Source: Noviherbaspirillum sp. Root189
GTDB taxonomy: Bacteria; Pseudomonadota; Gammaproteobacteria; Burkholderiales; Burkholderiaceae_D
Reading direction: 5' to 3'
Assembly (NCBI RefSeq): GCF_001428545.1
Contig: NZ_LMHZ01000015.1
Span: 1 to 64,000, forward strand
Length of the DNA stretch: 64,000 nt
In this document: positions 27,348 to 37,159 of the stretch, in pieces
Layout: the number at the start of each line of letters is the position of its first letter
Position numbering within the stretch: the first letter of the stretch is position 1
The notes under the pieces: generated by a model
Database searches by the model: none
What the model saw: only the letters and a program-made list of their open reading frames with translations
What the model was told of the DNA's origin: nothing
Position numbers and translations under genes: made by a program

Positions 27348-28286
27348 TCAGACCTGCGAGTTTTTGTCGCCAGTCCTGCGTGTGCCGGTATGTACCGCCG
27401 TCGGCATACCGCTTTCCAGAGTAAACGTTGCGCCCTCGTCTCGGGCCAGGGCCTTTACCAGGAAAGGCATCAGTTCACGCAGCATGGGCTCCAGGGTCCA
27501 CGGTGGATTGAGTACGAACATGCCGCTACTGTGCAGGCCAAAACCATCCGGCGTCGGAGCGCTGACCGACAAGGTCACATTGAGCCAGCCATTGCTGGGA
27601 AGCCGCTTGAGCTTGTCCGGCATCTGCCGTGACTCCATCCTTTGAAGCACTGGATACCAGACCGCATAGGTTCCGGTTGCAAAGCGCACCAGTGCATCGT
27701 TCAGCGTGTCCTTCACCCGACGGTAGTCGTCCTTGTTTTCATAAGGCGGGTCGATCAGGACGAGGCCGCGACGTGATGGCGGCGGCAAGAGTGACTTGAG
27801 CCCGAGGAAGCCATCGCTCTTTTGAATCATTACCCGTTTGCCGCGCACGGTAGTGCGTTGTCCCTGTGCTGCGGCATGCGCCTCAAGCTTGCGAAAATTC
27901 TCTTCGAGAATCTTGCCGTCGCTTGGGTGCAGCTCAAACAGACGCAAACGATCCTGTTCGCGCGCAATCTGTTCAGCGCAGTACGGCGACCCCGGGTAAT
28001 AGCACATTTTGCCGCTAGGATTCATGCCTTTGATGAGCTTCACGTACTCGGCAAGTGGTTCAGGCAAGTCCTTGCGGTCCCACAGACGGCTGATGCCCGT
28101 TTCGTATTCGACATTTTTTGCCGCATAGCCGGTATCCAGCGCATACACCCCTGCTCCCGCATGGGTATCGATGTACATATAGGGCGTATCTTTCTGGCCG
28201 AGATAGCGGAGCAATTGGATGAGCACAACGTGCTTAAGCACATCGGCATGATTGCCCGCATGAAAGGCGTGGCGGTAACTCAGCAT
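27348..28286 (-). CDS. rlmJ: 23S rRNA (adenine-2030 N6)-methyltransferase RlmJ
   Basis: A 312-residue SAM-dependent methyltransferase. The start MLSYRHAFHAGNHADVLKH is the RlmJ signature, DTHAGAGVYAL is the SAM motif I region and LIDPPYE is the catalytic DPPY motif. It is somewhat longer than the 280 residues of Escherichia coli RlmJ, through C-terminal extension. The ATG at 28286 was chosen because it starts exactly at the conserved residues; the frame is open for 12 more codons upstream. Confidence 0.93.
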   Translation of the reverse strand: MLSYRHAFHAGNHADVLKHVVLIQLLRYLGQKDTPYMYIDTHAGAGVYALDTGYAAKNVEYETGISRLWDRKDLPEPLAEYVKLIKGMNPSGKMCYYPGSPYCAEQIAREQDRLRLFELHPSDGKILEENFRKLEAHAAAQGQRTTVRGKRVMIQKSDGFLGLKSLLPPPSRRGLVLIDPPYENKDDYRRVKDTLNDALVRFATGTYAVWYPVLQRMESRQMPDKLKRLPSNGWLNVTLSVSAPTPDGFGLHSSGMFVLNPPWTLEPMLRELMPFLVKALARDEGATFTLESGMPTAVHTGTRRTGDKNSQV

Positions 28287-28342
28287 GGGAAAGTCCGGCG
28301 GTGAGGATTGGAAAGGGTGCACATTTTATCAGTACCCTGTCA

Positions 28343-28780
28343 TCAAGCTTCGGAATCTTCGTGATGACAGACGCAATCGCTGCTTGCGGCGGCGCTTTGC
28401 AGGTTCTGCAGAATCCCGCATTGCTGTGCGCTCATATGCGTATGACAAGCACTTCGCAAGCTTTGTAGCTGCTTTTGCAAGCGTTCCAGTGAGGCAATCT
28501 GCGAGGCCGTTTGCTGGATGTGCCGATCAAGCAATGCGTCAATTTCATCACAAGCCCTTTCCGGTTCAGCCTGAAATTGCTGCAAGGTACGCACATCGTC
28601 CAGCGACATGCCCAGTGAACGGCAATGACGGATAAACAATAAACGTTCGGCGTCCTGTTCACTGTATTGCCGGTAATTGCCTCCACTGCGGGGTGGTGTA
28701 GGCAACAGCCCTTCCCGTTCGTAATAGCGAATCGTTTCCACTTCGCAACCGGAATGTTTCGCCAATTCACCGATTTTCAT
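28343..28780 (-). CDS. MerR-family heavy-metal regulator, CadR/PbrR type
   Basis: A 145-residue regulator. The MKIGELAKHSGCEVETIRYYEREGLL start is the DNA-binding domain; the cysteines Cys13 in the helix-turn-helix region, the one in RACDEID, and the pair in RSACHTHMSAQQC together with the C-terminal CVCHHE are the metal site pattern of Cd(II)/Pb(II)-responsive CadR/PbrR proteins. The start at 28780 puts M at the conserved KIGELA; the frame continues 19 codons upstream over the promoter and is not used. It is divergent from the cation transporter at 28860 and should control it from the site at 28801-28831. Confidence 0.93.
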   Translation of the reverse strand: MKIGELAKHSGCEVETIRYYEREGLLPTPPRSGGNYRQYSEQDAERLLFIRHCRSLGMSLDDVRTLQQFQAEPERACDEIDALLDRHIQQTASQIASLERLQKQLQSLRSACHTHMSAQQCGILQNLQSAAASSDCVCHHEDSEA

Positions 28781-28800
28781 GCTTTTCTCCAGATCAGGCC

Positions 28801-28831
28801 TTGACCCTATAGTAGCTACAGGGTCTTTAAT
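28801..28831 (+). promoter_or_regulatory. MerR-type promoter with operator dyad
   Basis: TTGACC (28801-28806) and TTTAAT (28826-28831) are separated by 19 bases, the lengthened spacer characteristic of promoters twisted into shape by MerR-family activators. The imperfect palindrome ACCCTATAGTAGCTACAGGGT (28804-28824) fills the spacer, which is very close to known CadR/PbrR operators. It should drive the transporter on the plus strand and be bound by the regulator encoded at 28343-28780. Confidence 0.9.
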
Positions 28832-28859
28832 AGGCAAATCTTGTTGAAGGAGCTAACTC

Positions 28860-29516
28860 ATGTCAGACCAATGCTGCGCCCATGCCTGCGAACCTGCCGC
28901 TGCGGCCAATCCGCGGTATCGCCGAGCGCTTTGGATAGCGCTTATCGTGAATGCGGGCATGTTCGCCGTCGAGCTTGTTGGCGGAACCCGTTCCGGCTCG
29001 ACCTCGCTGCTCGCCGATGCAGTCGACTTCTTCGGTGATGCCGCAAACTATGGCATCTCGCTGCTGGTCCTGGGTATGGCAGTGCACTGGCGCTCCCGCG
29101 CTGCCCTATTCAAAGCATCATGCATGGGCGCATTCGGTGTATTCGTGCTCGGCAAGACCGCGTGGAGCATTTCAACCGGTACAGTACCTGAACCCGCGAC
29201 CATGGGCATTATCGGCGCCATGGCGCTTGTTGCGAATCTCTCGGTAGCGGGGTTGTTGTATGCGTACCGTTCAGGCGATGCCAATATGCGCTCGGTCTGG
29301 CTTTGCACGCGCAACGACGCAATTGGCAATCTGGCGGTGATGCTTGCGGCGGCAGGTGTGTTCGGCACGCAAAGCGGCTGGCCTGATTGGATTGTTGCGG
29401 CCTTGATGGGCACACTGGCATTAAGTGCCGCGATTTCTGTGATGCGTCACGCACGTGAAGAATTAGGCAGCAACGCTGTTAAGGTGGCTCAACACCAGCA
29501 TGGTCATTCACACTGA
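28860..29516 (+). CDS. Short CDF-like cation transporter, CadR-controlled
   Basis: A 218-residue membrane protein with about six hydrophobic segments. The first third has DAVDFFGD (Asp53, Asp56, Asp60), which stands where classical CDF proteins have HxxxD; the second site appears as RNDAIGN rather than HxxxD. It lacks the C-terminal cytoplasmic domain of standard CDF proteins. The ends are metal-binding-like: CCAHAC near the N-terminus and HQHGHSH at the C-terminus. AAGGAG sits eight bases upstream of the ATG. The divergent CadR-type regulator and its promoter suggest efflux of Cd, Pb or Zn. Substrate selectivity is an inference. Confidence 0.87.
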   Translation: MSDQCCAHACEPAAAANPRYRRALWIALIVNAGMFAVELVGGTRSGSTSLLADAVDFFGDAANYGISLLVLGMAVHWRSRAALFKASCMGAFGVFVLGKTAWSISTGTVPEPATMGIIGAMALVANLSVAGLLYAYRSGDANMRSVWLCTRNDAIGNLAVMLAAAGVFGTQSGWPDWIVAALMGTLALSAAISVMRHAREELGSNAVKVAQHQHGHSH

Positions 29517-29573
29517 GACAGATGCCGGAGTCGTATGTGCCGGTTACAGTGACAGTTAAAACTGAATAAAGCA

Positions 29574-29604
29574 AAAAGCCACACCCTGGGGTGTGGCTTT
29601 TTTA
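29574..29604. terminator. Bidirectional intrinsic terminator
   Basis: AAAAAGCCACACCC followed by GGGTGTGGCTTTTTT, a perfect stem with A and T tails. It serves both the cation transporter (plus) and isocitrate lyase (minus), which converge here. Confidence 0.93.
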
Positions 29605-29668
29605 CATCCTTGCAAACCTGGTGTTGAGGCTTCAGTCTTCGAAAGCTACCGAACGAAGCCTCAGCAAA

Positions 29669-30979
29669 TCAGTGGAACTGCTCTTCTTCGGTCGAACCGG
29701 TCAGTGCCTTGACGGAAGACGAACCGCCCTGGATCACTGTGGTCACTTCGTCGAAGTAACCAGCGCCAACTTCCTGCTGGTGCGACACGAAGGTGTAACC
29801 CTTTTCGCGTGCTGCGAATTCCGGCTCCTGCACCATATTGACGTAGTGCTTCATGCCTTCGCCACGAGCGTATGCGTGCGCGAACTGGAAGGTGTTGAAC
29901 CAGTTGATGTGGATGCCAGCCAGTGTGATGAACTGGTACTTGTAGCCCAGTGCCGACAGCTTGTCCTGGAATTCGGCGATCGACTTGTCGTCGAGGTTCT
30001 TCTTCCAGTTGAAGGACGGCGAGCAGTTGTACGACAACAGCTTGCCCGGGCACTTGGCGTGCACAGCCTGCGCGAATTCACGTGCAAAGCCCAGGTCCGG
30101 CGTACCGGTTTCGCACCATACGAGGTCAGCGAAAGGAGCGTAGGCAACGCCACGGCTGATCGCCTGCTCAAGACCGTTCTTGACACGATAGAAGCCTTCG
30201 TTAGTGCGCTCGCCAGTCAGGAAAGGCTTGTCGTTTGCATCGTGATCCGAAGTGATCAGATTGGCAGCTTCTGCATCGGTACGTGCCAGAACGATGGTCG
30301 GCACACCCATGACGTCAGCAGCGAAACGTGCGGCAGTCAGCTTCTCGACAGCTTCTTGAGTTGGAACCAGAACCTTGCCGCCCATGTGGCCGCACTTCTT
30401 CACAGCTGCCAGCTGGTCTTCGAAGTGAACGCCTGCAGCGCCGGAGGAAATCATGTTCTTCATCAGTTCGAAGGCGTTCAGCACGCCGCCGAAACCGGCT
30501 TCAGCATCAGCAACGATAGGCAGGAAGAAGTCGACGAAGTTTTCGTCGCCCGGGTTGATACCACGGGACCACTGGATCTCGTCAGCGCGCTTGAATGTGT
30601 TGTTGATGCGGCGAACCATGGTCGGAACCGAGTCGTATGCGTACAGCGACTGGTCGGGGTACATGGTTTCGGAGGTGTTACCGTCAGCGGCGACCTGCCA
30701 GCCGGACAGATACACGGCTTCGAGGCCGGCCTTTGCCTGCTGCATTGCCTGGCCTGCAGTGATTGCGCCGAACGCGTTCACATAGCCCTTCTTTGCACCG
30801 CCGTTAATTTTTGCCCACAGCTTTTCAGCACCGGCTTTTGCCAGCGTATGCTCAATGTGCTGCGAACCACGGAGGCGGACGACGTCTTCAGCGGTGTAGT
30901 TACGCGTGACGCCTTTCCAGCGCGGGTTTTCAGCCCAGTCTTTTTCCAATGCTTGAATTTGCTGTTCGCGAGTTGCCAT
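29669..30979 (-). CDS. aceA: Isocitrate lyase
   Basis: A 436-residue glyoxylate-cycle enzyme splitting isocitrate into succinate and glyoxylate. The catalytic signature KKCGHMGGK is at about residues 193-201, and the sequence is colinear with the Escherichia coli enzyme (435 residues): [21 protein letters not shown], the substrate region [15 protein letters not shown] lies seven bases upstream of the ATG. It is monocistronic, with a 0.5 kb upstream region that contains a perfect palindrome. No malate synthase or isocitrate dehydrogenase kinase is in the window. Confidence 0.97.
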   Translation of the reverse strand: MATREQQIQALEKDWAENPRWKGVTRNYTAEDVVRLRGSQHIEHTLAKAGAEKLWAKINGGAKKGYVNAFGAITAGQAMQQAKAGLEAVYLSGWQVAADGNTSETMYPDQSLYAYDSVPTMVRRINNTFKRADEIQWSRGINPGDENFVDFFLPIVADAEAGFGGVLNAFELMKNMISSGAAGVHFEDQLAAVKKCGHMGGKVLVPTQEAVEKLTAARFAADVMGVPTIVLARTDAEAANLITSDHDANDKPFLTGERTNEGFYRVKNGLEQAISRGVAYAPFADLVWCETGTPDLGFAREFAQAVHAKCPGKLLSYNCSPSFNWKKNLDDKSIAEFQDKLSALGYKYQFITLAGIHINWFNTFQFAHAYARGEGMKHYVNMVQEPEFAAREKGYTFVSHQQEVGAGYFDEVTTVIQGGSSSVKALTGSTEEEQFH

Positions 30980-31508
30980 GGTTGTTCTCCTGATGTGGTG
31001 CGGGGTAAGTAGAAAAGAAAACTCGATGGGTGAATAATAGGCTCTTTTTTGCGGGGCAACAAGGTCTTATATAAGACATATAACTAAAATTTTTTAGATA
31101 AAAATCAAAGACTTGCTATTTTCATTTCGCGATATGAAACATTTTTTCTCAAAATGAAAAACCGGAATGATGCCGCGCACCGTGCCTTTTCACAATACAA
31201 AACGCGGATTCCGAATCATGAAAAACCGGGACGCTGGCATGCATTTCGCGTCGGCGGGCACTCGGACTCAAGCTACGGCTCCACGCCACAACTAGTTCTA
31301 TAAGTCATTCAAGACAATGAACCTGCGTTACTTGCCGCCGTTTTATTCGGCGTGAGCATGACTTCCCTGCGATGGCAGGGAGCCGCATATCCATACCCCC
31401 TTTGCACCGACCCCTGACGCACACACATCCGCATGTTCCCGATATACGTCGCCGGCAGTCACATTAAGTGCCGGCGGTTGAATATCAATCCAGGTGTTGA
31501 TCCGAGTC
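30980..31508. other. Upstream region of isocitrate lyase gene
   Basis: No gene in about 530 bases. The stretch 31060-31160 is very rich in A and T and holds a perfect 14-base palindrome GTCTTATATAAGAC (31064-31077) and, farther away, TTTTCATTT paired with AAATGAAAA. The remaining part up to 31508 is an ordinary downstream spacer of rraA. Confidence 0.7.
31064..31077. promoter_or_regulatory. Palindromic operator candidate upstream of aceA
   Basis: GTCTTATATAAGAC is a perfect palindrome about 85 bases before the aceA start, in AT-rich DNA where the promoter should lie. Short palindromes of this size are typical of GntR- or MarR-family operators. No such regulator gene is adjacent. Confidence 0.5.
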
Positions 31509-32003
31509 TCAATCAAGCTTTTGCTTTGAAACCAGTACGCCGTCTGCATCGGCATAAATCCAGTCTCCCGGTTCGATCGCGACTCCGGCAATCGTAACGC
31601 GAAGGTCACGGTCGCCGACGCCCTTACGGACGCTGCGCTGAGGATGGGTCGCCAGTGCACGTACGCCGATATCGCAGGCATTGATTTCCTCTGAATCGCG
31701 GATGCAACCGTTGACGATGATGCCGGCCCAGCCATTTTTCTCGGCGAGTACACCCAGGTTTCCACCAACCAGTGCGCAGCGCAAGCTGCCACCGCCATCG
31801 ACCACGAGCACGTTGCCGTTGCCCGGCGTCTCAAGGGTTGAACGAACCAGCACGTTGTCTTCAAATACTTTCAGCGTGGTTGCCTGTCCCGAAAATGTCA
31901 GCTGCATGCCGAATTTCTGGAACACGGGCGGCAATGCCGCCAGCGTCCCGTTGGCCAGCTTGTCCTCGTTGGCATCGCAGATATCACATGTTGCAAAAGT
32001 CAT
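31509..32003 (-). CDS. rraA: RraA-family protein (ribonuclease activity regulator / HMG aldolase family)
   Basis: A 164-residue protein beginning [19 protein letters not shown]. Members of this family either bind RNase E and modulate it (Escherichia coli RraA) or act as class II aldolases on 4-hydroxy-4-methyl-2-oxoglutarate; the conserved GDGGGSLR-like [28 protein letters not shown] and the aldolase Arg-Asp residues are present. The aldolase motif GxxxRDxxxxxxxxxxxxxP looks intact, so I cannot choose between roles. The start at 32003 follows AAGGAG; the longer frame upstream has none. Confidence 0.87.
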   Translation of the reverse strand: MTFATCDICDANEDKLANGTLAALPPVFQKFGMQLTFSGQATTLKVFEDNVLVRSTLETPGNGNVLVVDGGGSLRCALVGGNLGVLAEKNGWAGIIVNGCIRDSEEINACDIGVRALATHPQRSVRKGVGDRDLRVTIAGVAIEPGDWIYADADGVLVSKQKLD

Positions 32004-32063
32004 CGTCTCTCCTTCGGGTAAAAGTAAATTGAGCACCCCGGATTGTAAGCGAGGACCGCAAGC

Positions 32064-32095
32064 AAAAAGGCCAGCACTTGGGCCGGCCTTTGCAA
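32064..32095. terminator. Hairpin terminator between rraA and MFS gene
   Basis: AAAAAGGCCAGC, short loop ACTTGG, GCCGGCCTTT: a strong stem with one G-T pair and short A/T tails. It follows the MFS gene on the minus strand. Confidence 0.7.
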
Positions 32096-32127
32096 ACATC
32101 AAATACAGCGCATTTACGTTCGCATTT

Positions 32128-33378
32128 TCAGACGGTGCTCGCCTGCGCGGCCGCCCTTTTGCTTTCCGTGTTACTCCCGACCCTGAACGCCGTCAGCAAT
32201 GCGAGCCATTGGAACAAACCGATACCAACGAATACCCACGCAGGATGTGAACCATCCATCACGGCACCGAACATCAGCGGCGCGAGCGCAAGCCCGATAT
32301 CGAGACCGGAATAGACGACGCCGTACACACGGCCCGTCGCATTCTTTGGTGCGGCAGCACGAATCAGCAGGTCGCGCGATGGACCGGCGATGCCAGCTCC
32401 CAATCCTACTCCGCCCATCAGCAACACCGCCATGAGCGGCGGTACCGCGCCGCTGGCAATGGTCATTGCGAAGATGCCGGAAGCTGTAAAGCCCATGGCA
32501 ATGGTGCGCTCATGGCGGGTGGTCTTCGCCGCGAGAAAGCCGCCCCACAGCATGCCGGCAGCGGAGGCCAGCATGTACGCCGTGTAGCCGACAGTCGCAG
32601 TGGCCAGCGACATGCCATACAGTTCGTGCAAACCCGTGGAAGAAAAACTCTGCACACCGCCAAGGGCCATCGCGGTAATGAAGAAAAAGAGAAAGCACAT
32701 CCACACCGCAGGTACCCGCATAAAATCCAGCGCGCGGCCTGTTTTGAGAGCCTCGTTTTTATGCGTGGTTGTTACCGCCTCACGGCCATCGGCAGTATCG
32801 AGGATGTTGCGGTACACGAGAAGCAAAGCGAGCACGGCCAGCGGAATGCAAGCCGCTGCAGCAAGAGCGAAGCGCCATCCGAACCCTGCCGCCAATGGCG
32901 CCAGGAACACCGGCGCCGCCGCCCATCCCAGGTTGCCGCAAATGCCATGTACCGAAAACGCATGCCCAAGGCGTGCCGGGGAGACGCGCTTGTTCAGCAA
33001 GGTGAAGCATGCCGGGTGAAACACGCTGTTACCAAGACCTGCCAGCATGGAGCCAAGCAGCAGAAAGAGATAGCTGGGAGCGACTGCCAACACCAGCGCC
33101 GAGATTCCGAGACAGCCGAGACCGAAGAACAAGACATTGCGGGCTCCGATCCGATCTACCACAAAACCTGACGCCGCTTGCCCTACTCCGGATACGACAA
33201 AGAACACCGTCATCAGAAAACCGAGTTCGGCATATGACAGGCCAAACGCCTCCTTTAACCACGGGAATAAAGGCGCAAGGATCAGGTGAAAGAAATGTGA
33301 CACGCCATGTGCGAGCCCTTCCAGGCTGATGACCTGCGCATCCTGACGCAAGGTGGGTGTGGCGGCGGAAGCATTCAT
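32128..33378 (-). CDS. MFS transporter
   Basis: A 416-residue protein with twelve predicted membrane helices. The N-terminal half carries the loop 2-3 signature as [21 protein letters not shown]. The sequence is most like the CynX/fosmidomycin-resistance group of the major facilitator superfamily. The substrate is unknown. It is divergent from the AraC-family regulator at 33555, with 176 bases between, so regulation of the transporter by that protein is likely. Confidence 0.88.
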   Translation of the reverse strand: MNASAATPTLRQDAQVISLEGLAHGVSHFFHLILAPLFPWLKEAFGLSYAELGFLMTVFFVVSGVGQAASGFVVDRIGARNVLFFGLGCLGISALVLAVAPSYLFLLLGSMLAGLGNSVFHPACFTLLNKRVSPARLGHAFSVHGICGNLGWAAAPVFLAPLAAGFGWRFALAAAACIPLAVLALLLVYRNILDTADGREAVTTTHKNEALKTGRALDFMRVPAVWMCFLFFFITAMALGGVQSFSSTGLHELYGMSLATATVGYTAYMLASAAGMLWGGFLAAKTTRHERTIAMGFTASGIFAMTIASGAVPPLMAVLLMGGVGLGAGIAGPSRDLLIRAAAPKNATGRVYGVVYSGLDIGLALAPLMFGAVMDGSHPAWVFVGIGLFQWLALLTAFRVGSNTESKRAAAQASTV

Positions 33379-33554
33379 GACGTTATCTCAGTCTCGAAAT
33401 CGAAAATTGGAATCGCGGCGGGGCCGGATCGATATTGGTGTTGATATTTAAAAATCCTGAAAATAGTTTATGCAGGATTGTCTCGTCTGTTTTAAGATAA
33501 ATGGACAAGATTTGTCGCAATTCCGACAGTTTATTTTGAGGTCCTCTTATCATC

Positions 33555-34346
33555 ATGGCTATCCAGGCGATCAAGCATACAAGGCTGCATCTATCCGGCG
33601 TGACGCCGACAGCGAGCCGACCCGTGCGCATGGTGGCGCGTGATCTCGATGCATCGGAATTGCTGGCGGCGCATTCTCATGCCTGGGGACAACTTACCTA
33701 TGCGCTCGACGGGGTCGTACGGGTAACCGTCCCCAACAGCACCTGGATCGTGCCGCCGCAACGAGCAATCTGGATACCACCGAAGCTGGTGCATGAAGTC
33801 GCGACGCTGGAGAAGGCTCGCTTACGGGCCTTGTATGTGTTTGCGGAAGCGGCACCATTCAGTGGCGGGGAATGCGAGGTCCTTGAAGTCTCCACACTGC
33901 TGCGCGAACTGGTCGTGGCTCTTGCGCAGGCCGATGCCGAAAGCTCGCGCGAGGCGATGTTGTCAGCGTTGATGCTGGACGAAATGCCGCGCCTGGCAAC
34001 GCAACCAATACGGGTCGCACTCCCGGAAGATAAACGATTGAAAGCCCTGTGCGAAGCACTGATAGGGGAACCCGCATCGTCGTTATCCCTGGAGGACTGG
34101 GCCGGGAAAGTGGGAGCATCAAGCCGTACGCTGGCGCGCCTGTTCGAACGCGAACTTGGCATGGGTTTCACCCAGTGGCGCCAGCAAGTCAGGCTGGCTC
34201 ATGCGGCGCCGCTGATTGCGCGTGGCATGCCGCTGTCTCAGGTTGCGGACGAACTGGGGTACGCGAGTCAGTCGGCATTTTCGGCGATGTTCAGGAAGAC
34301 TTTCGGACAGTCGCCAAGCGTGTTCTTTGCGCGCAATGGCGCGTAG
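33555..34346 (+). CDS. AraC-family transcriptional regulator with cupin domain
   Basis: A 263-residue protein. The N-terminal cupin (HSHAWGQLTYALDGVVRVTV, then IWIPPKLVHEV) senses a small molecule; the C-terminal 100 residues contain two helix-turn-helix motifs, SLEDWAGKVGASSRTLARLF and the AraC signature in GYASQSAFSAMFRKTFGQSP. The protein has the NimR/YeaM arrangement, and as with that pair it is divergent from an MFS transporter gene. The likely target is that transporter. Confidence 0.92.
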   Translation: MAIQAIKHTRLHLSGVTPTASRPVRMVARDLDASELLAAHSHAWGQLTYALDGVVRVTVPNSTWIVPPQRAIWIPPKLVHEVATLEKARLRALYVFAEAAPFSGGECEVLEVSTLLRELVVALAQADAESSREAMLSALMLDEMPRLATQPIRVALPEDKRLKALCEALIGEPASSLSLEDWAGKVGASSRTLARLFERELGMGFTQWRQQVRLAHAAPLIARGMPLSQVADELGYASQSAFSAMFRKTFGQSPSVFFARNGA

Positions 34347-34388
34347 CATGACTGTGACGACGCCTTGAAGCGTCAACTGAACAAAATG

Positions 34389-34427
34389 AAAAGCCCGGCA
34401 ACAGAAGATCTGTTGCCGGGCTTTTGC
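34389..34427. terminator. Bidirectional intrinsic terminator
   Basis: AAAAGCCCGGCAACAG and CTGTTGCCGGGCTTTT around a five-base loop, a perfect 16-base stem. It serves the AraC-family gene (plus) and clpB (minus). Confidence 0.95.
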
Positions 34428-34457
34428 TTGCACTGGCCGTGAAGCCAATCAACTTCC

Positions 34458-37055
34458 CTATACAGCGACCGCTTCTTCCTTTTTCTCGAAAGCGAGTTCG
34501 CTGCCTTTTACCGAAACGGTGATCGTATCCTTCGGGCCGAAGCGTCCCTGGAGGATCAGCTTCGATAACGGATTCTCGATTTCCTGCTGGATCGCGCGCT
34601 TCAATGGACGAGCACCATATACAGGATCGAAACCCGCCTCGGCAATCTTCTGCAACGCCGCGTCGGAAACTTCCATATGGATATCCATCTTCGCCAGTCG
34701 CTGCTCGAGCACCTTGAGCTGGATACGTGCGATCGCGCCGATGTTCTTGGCATCGAGTGCATGGAACACGACCAATTCATCAATACGATTCACGAACTCG
34801 GGACGGAAATGATTCTTCACTTCCGCCATCACCGCCAGCTTCACCACGGCCGGATCGCTGTCTTCCATCGCCTGGATTTTGTGCGAGCCCAGGTTCGATG
34901 TCATCACGATGACGGTGTTCTTGAAGTCCACCGTACGCCCCTGCCCATCCGTCATGCGGCCATCGTCGAGCACTTGCAGCAGGACGTTGAACACATCCGA
35001 ATGCGCCTTCTCGATTTCGTCGAGCAGGATCACGCTGTACGGCTTGCGACGTACGGCCTCGGTCAGATAGCCACCCTCTTCATAGCCGACATAACCCGGA
35101 GGCGCCCCGATCAGTCGTGCCACCGAATGCTTCTCCATGAACTCACTCATATCGATACGAATCATGGCGTCTTCGGTATCGAAGAGGAAGGACGCCAGCG
35201 CCTTGCACAATTCGGTCTTGCCGACCCCTGTCGGGCCAAGGAACATGAACGAACCATACGGACGGTCAGGATCCGACAGGCCGGCACGCGAACGGCGGAT
35301 CGCATCGGACACAGCAACAATCGCTTCATGCTGGCCGACCACGCGCTTATGCAGTTCATCTTCCATATGCAGCAGCTTGTCGCGCTCGCCCTGCATCATC
35401 TTCGAGACCGGGATACCGGTTGCCCGCGAGACGACTTCGGCGATTTCTTCCGCACCGACCTGAGTGCGCAACAACTTGCGCTCCGTCTTTTCCTGCTCGC
35501 CGGTATCAGCCTGCTTCAGCTGGGCTTCCAGTTGCGGCAGCTTGCCGTACTGCAGCTCGGACATCTTCTGCCAGTCGCCCTTGCGCTTGGCTTCTTCCAT
35601 CTGCAGACGGACCTTCTCGATTTCTTCCTTGATCTGCTGGCTGCCCTGGACGGCGGATTTTTCAGCCTTCCAGATTTCATCGAGGTCGGCGTATTCACGC
35701 TCCAGCTTCTGGATCTCTTCCTCGATCAGGCCGAGACGCTTCTGCGAAGCTTCGTCCATTTCCTTACGAACGGCTTCGCGCTCGATCTTCAGCTGGATCA
35801 GGCGGCGGTCGAGCTTGTCCATGACTTCCGGCTTGGAGTCGATTTCGATCTTGATCTTCGAAGCGGCTTCGTCGATCAGGTCGATCGCCTTGTCAGGCAG
35901 GAAGCGATCGGTGATATAGCGATGCGACAGCTCGGCCGCGGCCACGATAGCCGGGTCAGTGATGTCGACGCCATGGTGCACCTCATACTTTTCCTGCAGG
36001 CCGCGCAGAATCGCAATGGTCGCTTCGACGCTCGGTTCATCGACCATGATTTTCTGGAAACGACGTTCGAGCGCAGCATCCTTTTCGATGTACTTGCGGT
36101 ACTCGTCCAGGGTCGTGGCACCGACGCAATGCAATTCACCGCGTGCAAGCGCAGGCTTGAGCATGTTGCCGGCATCCATCGCGCCTTCGGCCTTGCCCGC
36201 GCCGACCATGGTGTGGATCTCGTCGATGAAGACGATGGTCTGGCCTTCATCCTGGGCGATTTCCTTGAGGACGGCTTTCAGCCTTTCCTCGAACTCACCA
36301 CGATACTTTGCACCGGCCAGCAGCGCTGCCATATCGAGCGACAACACACGCTTGGACTTCAGGCTGTCAGGCACTTCGCCATTGACGATACGCTGCGCAA
36401 GCCCTTCGACGATGGCGGTCTTACCGACACCGGGCTCACCGATCAGCACGGGATTATTCTTCGTGCGACGTTGCAATACCTGGATCGCGCGACGGATTTC
36501 ATCGTCACGTCCGATCACCGGGTCGAGCTTGCCGGCACGTGCACGTTCGGTCAGGTCCAGCGTGTATTTTTTCAGCGCTTCACGCTGGCCTTCGGCATCG
36601 GCAGAATTGACGTTACCGCCGCCACGCACAGCAGTGATGGCCGCTTCGAGCGACTTGCGGGTCAGTCCGCTTTCGCGCGCCAGCCTGCCAGCATCGGATT
36701 TGTCTTCCGTCAGCGCCAGCAGAACCATTTCGCTGGCGATGAATTGGTCGCCACGCTTTTGCGCTTCCTTGTCAGCGAGATTCAGCAATGCAACGGATTC
36801 ACGGCCGATCTGTACTTCACCGCCGTGGCCGGAAACCTTCGGCAGGCGTTCCAGCGCCGTCTTGAGGGACGCGGACAGGCCGCTGACATTCACCCCGGAA
36901 CGCTGCAGCAGGGAGCGTGCGCCACCATCGTCCTGGTTGATCAGGGCATTCAGGATATGCACCGGCTCAATGTATTGGTTATCATTCCCGACCGCCTGGC
37001 TTTGGGCATCGGAAAGAGCCTCCTGCAATTTTGTTGTCAGTTTATCGAGACGCAT
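34458..37055 (-). CDS. clpB: ATP-dependent disaggregase chaperone ClpB
   Basis: A 865-residue AAA+ protein. It has the N-terminal Clp domain, first nucleotide-binding domain with GEPGVGKTA (about 205-213), a long coiled-coil M-domain (about 400-530, rich in Leu, Glu, Lys), and second domain with GPTGVGKTE (about 603-611), the usual length and order. With DnaK it rescues aggregated proteins. The start at 37055 follows GGAGAA; the open frame goes further upstream across the promoter. The upstream region carries a heat-shock promoter candidate. A long antisense frame covers the gene but is a codon-bias shadow. Confidence 0.97.
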   Translation of the reverse strand: MRLDKLTTKLQEALSDAQSQAVGNDNQYIEPVHILNALINQDDGGARSLLQRSGVNVSGLSASLKTALERLPKVSGHGGEVQIGRESVALLNLADKEAQKRGDQFIASEMVLLALTEDKSDAGRLARESGLTRKSLEAAITAVRGGGNVNSADAEGQREALKKYTLDLTERARAGKLDPVIGRDDEIRRAIQVLQRRTKNNPVLIGEPGVGKTAIVEGLAQRIVNGEVPDSLKSKRVLSLDMAALLAGAKYRGEFEERLKAVLKEIAQDEGQTIVFIDEIHTMVGAGKAEGAMDAGNMLKPALARGELHCVGATTLDEYRKYIEKDAALERRFQKIMVDEPSVEATIAILRGLQEKYEVHHGVDITDPAIVAAAELSHRYITDRFLPDKAIDLIDEAASKIKIEIDSKPEVMDKLDRRLIQLKIEREAVRKEMDEASQKRLGLIEEEIQKLEREYADLDEIWKAEKSAVQGSQQIKEEIEKVRLQMEEAKRKGDWQKMSELQYGKLPQLEAQLKQADTGEQEKTERKLLRTQVGAEEIAEVVSRATGIPVSKMMQGERDKLLHMEDELHKRVVGQHEAIVAVSDAIRRSRAGLSDPDRPYGSFMFLGPTGVGKTELCKALASFLFDTEDAMIRIDMSEFMEKHSVARLIGAPPGYVGYEEGGYLTEAVRRKPYSVILLDEIEKAHSDVFNVLLQVLDDGRMTDGQGRTVDFKNTVIVMTSNLGSHKIQAMEDSDPAVVKLAVMAEVKNHFRPEFVNRIDELVVFHALDAKNIGAIARIQLKVLEQRLAKMDIHMEVSDAALQKIAEAGFDPVYGARPLKRAIQQEIENPLSKLILQGRFGPKDTITVSVKGSELAFEKKEEAVAV

Positions 37056-37090
37056 AAGAATGTTCTCCAGAAAAAAATCAATCTGCCAAC

Positions 37091-37119
37091 AACATAAGGG
37101 CGAGTAACCACATTTCAAG
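37091..37119 (-). promoter_or_regulatory. Candidate sigma-32 heat-shock promoter for clpB
   Basis: Reading on the minus strand, CTTGAAA (37119-37113), a 12-base spacer, then CCCTTATGT (37100-37092). This is close to the CTTGAAA - CCCATNT pattern of RpoH promoters and lies 36 bases ahead of the clpB start. Expected for a heat-shock chaperone. Confidence 0.7.
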
Positions 37120-37159
37120 AAAGGATGCTTGATCCTCGCTCAGGCAGGGTCGGGTTGCA

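Noticed and set aside
29591-31012. A 473-codon open frame opposite aceA
   Set aside because: Antisense shadow of isocitrate lyase; it also starts inside a terminator hairpin.
34677-37097. An 806-codon open frame opposite clpB
   Set aside because: Antisense shadow of clpB. The protein has no recognisable domain and the frame has no ribosome site.
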